Source of the DNA: Chelonoidis abingdonii | Taxonomy: Eukaryota; Chordata; Testudines; Testudinidae | Direction: 5' to 3' | NCBI RefSeq assembly: GCF_003597395.2 | Contig: NC_133778.1 | Location: forward strand, 20,390,673-20,454,672 | DNA: 64,000 nt | In this document: piece after piece, positions 1 through 10,129 of the stretch | How the letters are laid out: every line of letters begins with the position of its first letter | Position numbering within the stretch: the stretch's first letter is position 1 | Made by a program: the position numbers and the translations under genes | The notes under the pieces: generated by a model | What the model saw: the letters and a program-made list of their open reading frames with translations, nothing else | Database searches by the model: none | What the model was told of the DNA's origin: nothing

Positions 1-110
1 AGCCAGGGAGTTGCAGCGCTGGCTGAGCTTTGTAAGTGTGGACACCGAGTAAGTTGCAGCGCTGTAACCCCCTCACCAGCGCTGCAACTTGCAAGTGTAG
101 CCAAGGCCTG
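1..110. mobile_element. End of a palindromic MITE cut by the window edge
   Basis: Repeated TTGCAGCGCT motifs and a terminal CAAGTGTAGCCAAGGCC relate it to the family at 4501-4691. Only part lies in the window. Confidence 0.6.
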
Positions 111-418
111 AGTCTATAAGGTGCCACAGGATTCTCTGCTGCTTTCACTGAACATTAAATCTCTCCTCATCATCCTATCCACTCATTATACTCCGCACCC
201 AAACATAGCTGTTATATGAACAACATACCCTCATATCTCAATGTCTGCACTTTGACCTGTCAACTTTTTACCCCCAATTGGGAATATTGCAGATTATGTA
301 TTCCGTATGCCACCCGATCTTCACACCCCTTGATAATCTGTATGTTATTCCCTGATAACCAGAAATGTCCGTGCTTCAAGTCTGTACCATTCACTTTTTT
401 TTAAAACATCATCTTAAT

Positions 419-545
419 AACATCTTTTATTGGACCAACTTCTGTTGGTGAGAGAGAGAGAAGCTTTCAAGCTTACCCAGAGCTCTTCTTCAGACCAACT
501 TCAGCTGGTCTAATGAAAGACATTACCTCACCCACCTTGCCTCAA
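419..545. mobile_element. Palindromic MITE, copy 1 of a family
   Basis: TTTTATTGGACCAACTTCTG ... AGAGCTCTTCTTCAGACC ... ATTACCTCACCCACCTTGCC matches the copies at 49466 and 50632. The left end is incomplete. Confidence 0.65.
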
Positions 546-877
546 GAAAATATTTATCTATCATCAGCAAAACTGGTGGTGCAGCAGGACAGAATCAGTG
601 TGGCTGTGTGGCATAGACTGCAGTACATGCCCAATGCCAGACATAGTGAGACTGATGGCACTGGTCCTGAGTTCCTGGGTTCCTATTCCCTTTGGGTCCA
701 AAACTATGTGCAGTTTATTACGAAATAAAGATCTCCATCATTTTAGGATTCAGTTTCCTTCTATCCCATAGATATTTCTTGTTAAATGAAGTCTCAGTAC
801 AGAAAGTGAGATAACAAAAAACAACCCACTCTGAGAGCTGAGACTTCATTTGTATGCAAAAATGTAATTGGATGCTG

Positions 878-1150
878 CTATTTCAGTGCTTGTTGTTTCT
901 TGCTTCCATCTGCTGGTGGAAAGTTGAAAAAGCCAGGGACTCTGAAAATGCCTCTGTATTTGGAGGGAGGGGGGAGCTCATTTTTAGAAGCATCTAAATC
1001 CCATTCCTGGTAGCAGAGCCGCCTGCATATATTCAATAAATGATACCAGTGAGCCTCTTTTGCTTTAAATGTCATTGCTACATCTTGAACTTCCTTGTAA
1101 AACTCATCTATCATGACTGAGATGATACTAACTGACATAGAAAACACCAA
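878..1150 (-). other. Unidentified 90-codon ORF
   Basis: Runs from ATG at 1150 to TAG at 878. It encodes MVFSMSVSIISVMIDEFYKE and then a Pro/Phe-rich end (ELPPPSKYRGIFRVPGFFNF). It lies in CDK15 intron 10 territory on the same strand as the gene. The frame does not match the missing CDK15 C-terminus. It could be a chance ORF. Confidence 0.25.
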
Positions 1151-4100
1151 ATGTTCTTCTGTTGCTCAGCATTAAAAGGCATTTAAGGCAACTAATGCTA
1201 ACAAAGTTGTAAGAACATTATGAACTGTTCCCTTTCCTTTGGAATCCATGTGTCAGAAAGTGGAGATGTGAAAAACTCAGCATATCAGTAACTAAATTAC
1301 AGTCTGGCAAAAACATTGGTTAATGTCATGTGCTGTTATTCCTAATTCTTTCCTCCCTGGTGTCGAGATTCTAACTTGTAACCATTAGTGGAGGTGGATC
1401 AAGACACTGGCCTTCTCGTGCCACAAATGGAGTTGAGAGGGGATTTAAACTCCTTGCTTTTCAGTGTGGTGAAATGAACACAGCAGTAGATTAATGCAAG
1501 GATTTGAGCTCACACAGCGTGAGAGCTTTCAAAAATAGTGTTAACAGAGCTACAACTGCCTCTTTCACAAGAAGCAAAAGGAGAGAGACAAAAACATGAA
1601 CAAACACAGGGCAAAGTCTTGCCATTGCTGTTGAGGATACAGTTGCTCCTGAGTGCAGTGGGACTGGCAGGTGGGCCACTGAGAGGCCAGACAGGGGCTT
1701 TCCATATTCATGACTTGCTGCCATGACTGGTTCTGCAGCCGTGCAGGCTGGGTCAGAGTAAGGGCAGGGTGCCCATGGATCCACAGTTATGTGTATCCAC
1801 TAAGTAAAGAGGGGGAGTGCAAGGGCTAGCCTGTGGACATTGCAGCCCAGGGCACTGCTTCTGGCCCGAGGGAGACTTCCTTGCCTCACCTTCCTGTTCA
1901 GTTGGGTTTTGGACCTGGGCTGAGGATTTGGCACATAAGCAACGATAACTGAGTTAAAATGATGTAAAGGAAGGACAGAGTTTTCTTTAATATAGGGCCC
2001 TATTCTGAACTGTTTTATGCAAGGGAGCAAAGGGGCTTAAGGTGACCTATTACTGCCTTGTACAGGCTAGGAGAGAGCATCTTCCGGGGGGGCTGTTACT
2101 TCCCCTCCTGTGGGCAGGAAGTGATTGCAGCCCTGACCCAGGGCCCGCACAACTCCATGCCACCCCTTGGTCAGGATTTGTGGCAAAGCTACATTTGGGG
2201 AGCCCCTCATGGTGCCAGGTCACGTGGAGGTTCCATTTTAATAGGATCCTACAGACCTATCTAGTCCAGGAACCCTTCTGACCACAACACGGTCACCGCA
2301 GTTCTAAAGCTGATCCTGTGCAACTGAAGCCAATGGGAGATTTCCTATTGATTTCAATGAGAATAGGATCAGACCCTCTGTGCTTTGTTTTGTGACATTC
2401 TCCTTCTGTGTCTCCAGGCATGGACCTGGTTATTTGTTATCTGTGCTTATAGTGCGGTGCTGTGAACATCAGTGGTACTAGCTATATACAGACTAGTTTC
2501 TAGGTTTGGAGAAACACTCAGAAGTTTGTCTGCTTAGCTGAACTATCCCTGCCACTTAGACTGGCACAGCTGGGCTGGAAATAATCTCAAGAGAAAATGT
2601 TCTCTCATCTGATCTCCACAACCTCCCCTCAGGCTTGGCGTATCTTAGGGATAACAGCACTTTTGCTTTGGCTGGAAGCAGAAAGTGCAGAAGAGTGTGC
2701 AAATGAAAAATACATTTAAAAAAAGAGACCATGTTTGTTTCATCTATTTCTTTCCCTCCCCGCCCAAGAAATGGGTTGGTTCAGTTCATGTCTAGGGCAG
2801 ATGCCCAGGTTGATTCTTATTTTATCCAAGCGGGTTCATGTATTCCTGATTTAGAATCAAATGCTGGCTCGAGAGTATGGCAAGAGCCGCCAGGTGTGTG
2901 CCGAAGTCATTCGGAGGGCTCTGAGGATGGGAAAGAAATCCTTGCTGGTTTACAAAGAAGTGGCTTCAGTAGCTGCTAGGACTGCAGCACATCCTTCTTC
3001 CTTCCCCTGTGTGGGTGCCTGAATAGAGGGGACATATACAGGGATGTGTCCACCAGCTCCCATGCTTCCGGTCTGCCACACCCACAGAAATGCCTTGCCT
3101 ATGGGCTTCACAGCAGATGGGAAGCCTGCTCTGCCCTCATGAATTTCTAGGGCTTGTCTACACTGTGGAAACTTTCTCACTGGTTTTCAGACCACTTCAG
3201 ATGAAGCGGTTTCAAAACCAGATAGAGAGCTGCTTAAGATGGCCTGATCCATTTTCACTGAAACAATTTCAAGACAGCCTAGAATCCTGGCCTGCTTCTC
3301 CCTCCTCCTCGCCATGTGGATGGAAGTGTATCAGCTCTGGTGTCATCACAGTCACCTGAGACAGCATTTGAATGTGTACAGTTTGGACTCAGTAGAGTTT
3401 GGTGCTAAAATGTATGGTAACTCTGCCTGTGAGTGGGCCTGTTTATTCTGTTGACATCAGAAAATTCCCTTCTTTGGGTCAGATTATGCTACCCTTAGTC
3501 ACATAAGGATTGCCTTATTCCACAAGCAGTCTGGGACAGTTTGTGCTATAAAATATTGATCACTGTTATGTATCCCCATCCAGCACTTAGGGAGGAAAAC
3601 CAATCATGTCCCCCCAACTGTCTGCTCTGTGCTCCTTTCCCAGCCAGACTAGCAAGTTGCTGCAGAAGGCGACACATTCCAAATTTCACGCCAGTTTGAT
3701 TAATGTGTCTCGGCTAATTGTGTGAAAGATTCCAGTCCTTTAGAATGTGAGACCAGGTTATTGTTCATCCAATCACAGTTAGCATGTGAAAATGGGGGAT
3801 GTTTAGTGTCCAAGTGGTGGAGTCAAAGGAAGGATGTCTTGGAGTGGGTCACAGAGCAACACCCACTCCTTTGAAGGGATGTTACTATGCTCTACTAAAC
3901 ATGTAAACCTCTTGCTCAAAGCACTTCTTTTCCCTCCTCCACATATTTTCAAGATAGATATTCCCCCCCTCCCACGGAGTGAGTGAGAGAGACTGGCAGG
4001 TCTGCGGATGGATGAATTTCACGTTCCAAGGTTTTTAATATTTCACTTTTATATTTCTCTTAGAGAATGATCCTGCTGAGAGGCTGAGAATCAGTGCTCA

Positions 4101-4197
4101 TCACTTCCCCCTCATTGACACTTGGATATATTGCACTGAAAGATATCCCAGGAGAAAACATTAAAAAGAGAGAGAGAGAGTCTGCTTTTCAAAGCAT

Positions 4198-4485
4198 ACT
4201 TCTCAATCTGCCCACATCAAAATAAGGAACAACTGGCCCTTTGAAGTCCAGGACACAGACTTCTCAGCCAGCCTGCATGGAAATAAGGGAAACCAGCTTC
4301 ATAAATCACACACACTTACTTCTCACCTTGCCCACATCAAAATCAGGAGCAGTCACCTTTAAAAACGAAGTTTAAAGGCCTCAGACCTCAGCTCCGTAAG
4401 AATAAAAGGCATAGATAGACCATACCTACAAGCATTTGTCACCTTGTCCAGTGTAAAATAGGAGATGCTGGCCCTTTAAGTTGAG
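4198..4485 (+). repeat. Degenerate minisatellite, about five 60-bp units
   Basis: Units starting near 4200, 4260, 4320, 4380 and 4437 share TTCTCAxxxTGCCCACATCAAAATxAGGA-like sequence, the last with GTCACCTTGTCCAGTGTAAAATAGGAG. Period is close to 60 bp; the fourth unit is the most diverged. Confidence 0.7.
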
Positions 4486-4500
4486 CAGTAGACTAATTAG

Positions 4501-4992
4501 GGCTTGTCTACACTGGAACTTTACAGCGCTGCAATTTTCTCACTGAAAGCAGCAAGTTTCAGCGCTAGTATAGACAGTGCACCAGCGCTGGGAGCTACTG
4601 TCTTTGTGGAGGTGGGGTTTTAGAGTGATTACACAAGCCACGTTAAAGCGCTGGCACAGCAGCGCTTTAACTTTGCCAGTGTAGACTAGCCTAACTAAGG
4701 CTTTGTCTAATACGGACCTTTCAGTGGCACAGCTGTAGTGCTGCAGCTGCTCCACTGTAAGGTCTCCTGTGTAGCCGCTCTATGCTGGCAGGAGAAAGCT
4801 CTCCCACCAGCATAATTAAACCACACCTAACGAGTGGCGGTAGCTATGTCAGTGGGAGAGCATCTCCCGCCGACATAGTGCTGTTCACTAGCGCATTTGT
4901 CAGTAAAACTTACGTCGGTCAGGGGTGTGTTTTTTCACACGCCTGACCGACACAATTTTGCCAACAAAAGTGCTAGTGTAGGCAAAGCCTGA
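4501..4992. mobile_element. Two adjacent palindromic MITEs with GGCTTGTCTACACT-type ends
   Basis: 4501-4691 starts GGCTTGTCTACACTGG and ends CCAGTGTAGACTAGCC, with repeated CAGCGCT motifs inside. 4701-4990 starts GGCTTTGTCTAATACGGAC and ends CTAGTGTAGGCAAAGCC. Both have good terminal inverted repeats and no coding capacity. Confidence 0.75.
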
Positions 4993-5162
4993 CTCTTCAG
5001 CACTTGGTACAACAAAATGTTAAAACAATCTAAGCTTATTGGATATACTGACCCCCCTAATTTTTGCAAAGCATTGAATTTTTGTATGGAAAATTACTGA
5101 TCCTGTTCTTAAAAGGTTAGTTACTCAGAGTGCATGTAGAAGCTCTTTCAGTGAGACTGTAC

Positions 5163-5226
5163 CTGGTTTATAGTTGGGAAGCTTGCAAAGTCCTGGCCAG
5201 GTATCCTCAGTTGGAACCCCCAACAC
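5163..5226 (-). CDS. CDK15: CDK15 exon 10 (VLGVPTEDTWPG block, acceptor lost)
   Basis: Encodes VLGVPTEDTWPGLCKLPNYK and P, an unmistakable CDK C-lobe block, ending phase 1 at a GTACAG donor. The family boundary falls at the first Val. The two bases before it (5228-5227 on the minus strand) are GG, not AG, although a pyrimidine-rich tract lies just upstream. Without a usable acceptor this exon would be skipped or spliced from a cryptic site. It is 11.9 kb from exon 9; the DIRS element accounts for much of the gap. Confidence 0.85.
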
Positions 5227-8200
5227 CCATGTGAAGCAAGAGCAAGAGAACAGAAATCAACTGTTTGTGAATCCATCTGTACAGTCTGAGAGTCAGATTC
5301 TGACCTCAGTTACATTAGTGTGAATCCAGAGTAATCCCTTGGAAATCAATGCAATGACACCTGGACCTACTCCAGTGCATCTGAAATTGAAATCTGGCCC
5401 TGTGTGTGAAGGAGAGAGATGCTTTAGTACTGCTGAATTTCTAATAAAAAGGGACTTGCCAAAGTTTAATGCCACTGCTGCTGGGAATGTCAATGTACAT
5501 GTGCAGCTGCACTGACAGGTGTCATTTACTAGGGTATTTGCAATAACAGGGTCATTGTATAGCCATGTTTACAGCTAAAGATGTCCTTCTAGGGCCAGGA
5601 TTACACTGATGAGTGGTTCTCTGCAGTTGTACTTGCACCACATGATATGCATTCAGTGGCCGTGCACTGTAGCTGTAATTGAGACCCCTGCTGTTTTGAG
5701 ATCAAAAAGGAAAGATGGTAAACATCTACTGACAGGTGCTAAAAAATAATTCAGGGCCTGATTCTGAGAGGTGCTGAGCCTCAATATCTCCTTTTGCCTT
5801 GAATGTCAATCAGTGTGGCTCAGCACCCCTCAAGTAGTGGAATTCAGGCCAATAAGTCACTTTTGCTGCAGAGGACTATGAGATTGAGCACATATAGATG
5901 TATTTTCTCTTTGGAATTGCAGCTGTTCAGTGTGATAGTTATTTATTACATACAAAGTGCCCTGTGTGTAACACTCTGTAAATGAGCTGTGCCAAACACA
6001 TAAAGCTCATACCCAGTTTATGGCATGAAATGATAAAAACTGTACTGCCAACTCCAGGAATTCAGAAATCTGAGTCAGGCCCCCAAAATCTTTTATTTGC
6101 TTTCTGCTTTTCAGAGCCTTTAGATTACTCTCAGGTTTTTCTCTGCAATCAGGAGGGCTAGGAACTTAATGTTTCTTTAAAATGAAAGCTACGATTCTCA
6201 TGTAATCACTTGACATCAGGAACTGGGGCTTGAAGTAAATACCAAATATTACGAGACTTGTGATAAAATTGCATGAGTTGACAACACTGAAATATGATAC
6301 GGACAGCAAATATGGAGAGCGGTCATTAAAAGTGGCATGTCTTTTTCGTATATATATATTTTGGAAACAATAATAGGGCTATGATGCAAATTCCTGTATG
6401 CTGCAAGATGGGCAGAACAGTTAGGGTGACTGGTCTGGATGTGGATGAGGATACATTCATTTATAAATAGCAAATTTATAGCACAAATAGGACATGTTAT
6501 ATCTACAGATTGGCTCAAAGCAAACCCCAGACCTGCATACCCTAAATTGTGGGGTGAGGGGGTCATTTATAATTTGAACCTGAATTCAGAATTTTTCAGT
6601 AGGCTCTTATCTTTCTAACAAGCCACATCAAAACTTGGAATCTGAAATCCCTGAAATACACAGTGTAGAAAATCCAGCTCTACGGTTTGAAGTATTGTAT
6701 TTGCTGTAATTCTAGCTTTGATTCTGCTATATGCTAAGCACCTTCTGTGAGCTACGGAGAGTCTTTAATTCCTACAGAATTAATTCCAGTTCAGCAAAGT
6801 ACTTAAGAATGCACTTAACTGTAAGTATGTGCTTAAATTCTTTGTTGAGCAGGGAGGGATTAAAGTACACGGTTAAATGCTTTGCTAAACTGGAGTGTGA
6901 ATGAGGCAAGGGCTCAGAATACCACTATATAGCATCAATTACACAATTTCATCAGAAGCTAGAAATACATTTTTTTCAGTCTGCTGTTTAAAAATTGATG
7001 TGGTCGCAAGCCATGACATTTGGGTCCAGTGTTCAATTTCCAGGGATTTGGATCTAGGGCTTTGTTTTGAGTTTGACCCCCTCAATGAATAGGTGCCTGA
7101 TCAGAATGTAGGCCTGGACTATATATATTTAATTGATACGAACATATTCCTAAGATTACTTTATCCTTTACAATCCTTCCTACATTCTTTTAATCTAGCT
7201 ACAACAAATCTCTGGGTCAAGTTATCAAACATTTTTTATGGAAAAATAAGAAGCCTAGACTTAGCATTAGTAAGTTAAAATTGCTCAAGGAAACAAGGCA
7301 TCTTGTCCTTCCAGACTCTTATGGTACAGCATGACTATATCTGATATAGGAACGGCAAAATTTCTGTTCCAGTTAGCATGGCACATGACTGAACAGAATG
7401 TGATTTCTCCTGCATACCTTAACCTCTTGTCTGAAACAAATTACTTGCCATTTTATAAAATCAATCTGATTGAAGCCCTGTCCCTGAAAAATAGCCACAA
7501 AACCTGCACGTTTCAAGATATAAAACACTCTTTGATTGTCACACTTGTAGAACTCACTCAATTTCAGCCTGCAAACAAAAACAAAATATTAATTCCTACA
7601 CCAGGAAAGATATTGTTCCCACCTCATAATATTGTTCTGCCCTTCAATCAGCTGCACCAACACCACAATAAAGAAACAAAATGATTTTACATGTGCTGAA
7701 TCTAGCTGTCACTACCATTTCACACAACTGACATATTCAGTATAAAAACAGTCCAAAGCATTTTATTTCCTGATGTCACACAGTCCTACAGAATGCTGTA
7801 GATGAAAAATATTCTCCTATACCACACGTCTGGAACTAAGACATGGGTAAGAAAATGTCACAGCCTGATGGGGCTAGAGCACTTGCCACCATTCATAAAA
7901 CAGTTTGTAAAAAATTCATACAAATGCAACATTATATTCCACAGAGCCCACCTCTCATCCTGTCTGTTGGCTGCTTTGTGTTACTAACCCTTTTATATTT
8001 TTCCCTTGTGTGCTTTAGCTCGGTAACATTTTGGACAATTAATTGGTAGAGCTTGCCTTATTTTGGCCCCATTCCTAGAATCACACGGGTGAACTCCTGT
8101 ACCCACATTGAGCCCTACAGAAGTCACTGACAGCCACTGAACGTGTGGCTATCTAGTTGAAAATTCATGTCTGACACTTGGGAACTTGTGCTAATAATTT

Positions 8201-9219
8201 AAGCTTATTAAGTTTACTTCTATCTACAACGCAAGTTTTTAACGAACACATTTTACCTAATCAAACTCTCAGCCTTGCTGGCTAGATTGGATCAATGCTC
8301 ATTTCACAGAGTCAGAACTGTCTACAGTTCAACTCAACACATTGGTGCCGATTATATACAAACAGCTTCAAACTGAGACAAGCACACCAGATGTAGGTTG
8401 AAGATTTTCAAAAGTGACTAGTGATGTAGGTTGCCTCAGTTTTTGGTACTTAAATTGGGACATTTTAAAGATCCTGATTTTTAGAAAATACCAAAGACCT
8501 ATCCTCTAAACATCATTTAAAGTGTCCCAGGTTGGACAGCCAACAGTCGCTAATCAGTTCTGAAAATCTTGGTCTCAGTATAGTTGTCTTCCTGATGTAA
8601 ATGTGTAACAACAATGAACCTTCTGTGTAATGGATTAACTATTTCATGGCTCTTAGACCTTCCTTCCTGATTCTTAAATATTATTTCTGTCTTTTGTAGT
8701 CTGAATTATTAACCCAACGCATAAGAAGTTTCAACCAGCTCACATATATAGTGACCTTAATTATACCAAAGTAATTTGTAGTGTAGACATAGCCTCAGGC
8801 TTGAGGCTAAAGAACCATTTTCCTACGGCCTTGGCTGCGGAGTTTTCTGTTTTCTCTTCCTTGGATCAACCACCTTTGGGAAAGTCCTATTTCAGAGGGG
8901 TACGTCCACAGAGAAGCTGAAGATGTGGCCAGAGGATGGCAGTTTTGGCCACTCAAAGCAAAAAACAACAAGAAGCTAATGTTTCATGTTTCTGAAGAGT
9001 CAATGACCAACAGCAATATACAACAGTGCATATATTGGTTACATCCACCTTGATTTAGCCCAAGTGCAGGGAGATGTGGGTCATTCAGCAGCACAAATAA
9101 AGGATGGGACACTGCAGGTCATAGAAATGATTTCTCATTCAGAAATTCTATATCCCCTAGTGAATTCCCCAGTAGATTTCATTAGAATACTCCTAGTGGT
9201 CTCTCCTTATTCCTTATAG
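5227..9219 (-). other. CDK15: CDK15 intron 9, part left of the DIRS element
   Basis: Contains the L1-like fragment at 7100-7690 and degraded copies of dispersed palindromes (5283-5400, 6775-6900). No exon recognised. The remaining right part of this intron (15841-17165) holds the MITEs at 16137-16375 and 16432-16802. Confidence 0.6.
7100..7690 (+). mobile_element. L1/Tx1-like LINE fragment
   Basis: One frame near 7231-7330 reads HFLWKNKKPRLSISKLKLLK followed by ETRHLVLPDSYG, matching the W-K-x-K-K-P-R-I-S...K-L...G-G-L-G-L-P-D block downstream of the L1 reverse transcriptase. Flanking frames give LYPLQSFLHSFNLA before and a 117-codon open stretch after (7331-7684). Several frameshifts; inactive. 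Confidence 0.65.
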
Positions 9220-9221
9220 TT

Positions 9222-9403
9222 CTTCTTCGAGTGCTTGCTCATGTCCATTCCATAATAGGTATGTGTGCTCGCCAGTTTTTCCCTTAGCAGTATCCGTAGG
9301 AGACCGACTTGGGCGCCCTCTGGAGTGGTGCCCACATGGTGCACTATAAGGGGCACCGCTGGCTGCCCCCACCATCAGTTCCTTCTTGCTGCCAGGGATG
9401 GTG
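9222..9403 (+). repeat. DIRS left inverted terminal repeat
   Basis: Matches, reverse-complemented and with scattered differences, the stretch about 15622-15812. The outer end carries GCTTGCTCATGTCCATTCC, which is also found in both orientations in the internal complementary region. Confidence 0.8.
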
Positions 9404-9559
9404 CTGGAACTTCTGCTGCTTTGGCCAGCTTTCACTTAGTTCAGTGCATCTCATGAACATTTCTTTGTAAAATATTTGTATATAGTTTACTCTTTACCCT
9501 TAGTATTAGTTCTAGTTAGTTGGTCCTGAATGGGATTCAGCCTAGGGATGGGGCATGCC

Positions 9560-10078
9560 CAGGGCCGGTGCAAGGATGTTTTCCACCCTAGGCAAAACTT
9601 CCACCTTGCATACACACCCCCCGCGCCCCTGCCCTGAGGCGTCTCCCCCCGTGACAGCTCCCCCCCTCTGCCCTGAAGCACCCCCCCTCCTGCCCCAGTT
9701 CACCCCTGCTCTGCCTTCTTCCCGAGCACGCCGTTGCTGCTTCACTTCTCCTGCCTCCCAGGCTTGTGGTGCCAATCAGCTTAGGCACCGCAAGCCTGGG
9801 AGGTGGGAGAAGTGAAGCGGCCACAGTGTGCTCGGGGAGGAGGCGGGGCAGGGGTGAGCTAGGGAGGGGAGTTCCCCTGCGTGCCACCCCCTCCCCTTAC
9901 TTGGTGCAGGCGGCCCTCCCCGCGCTCCCCTGCCTCAGCTCCCTCCGCCTAAATGCTGGTGGCAACTGGGGCGACCAAAGATCCAGCCGCTGTGGTCGCT
10001 ACTGAAGAAAATGACACCCCCCAAATCCCAGTGCCCTAGGCGACCGCCTAGGTTGCCTAAATGGTTGCACTGGCCCTG
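9560..10078. mobile_element. hAT-type non-autonomous DNA transposon nested in the DIRS element
   Basis: Terminal inverted repeats CAGGGCCGGTGCAA / TTGCACTGGCCCTG are flanked by a perfect 8-bp duplication GGCATGCC at 9552-9559 and 10079-10086. The 519-bp GC-rich body has no transposase. It contains a long internal hairpin at 9721-9836. Eight-bp duplications and CAGGG ends are hAT hallmarks. Confidence 0.92.
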
Positions 10079-10129
10079 GGCATGCCCCGATCCCCAGGCC
10101 TTAAACAATGCAATCGTTGTAAGTGGCCC

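Noticed and set aside
878..1150. Possible missing C-terminal exon of CDK15
   Set aside because: A KAKEAHWY stretch faintly recalls the SAQEAL-HDYF motif, but the rest does not align and no splice phase fits.
9588..9887. Overlapping Arg/Gly/Pro-rich ORFs on both strands
   Set aside because: They fall inside the 519-bp hAT MITE; GC-rich hairpin sequence gives long chance ORFs in every frame.
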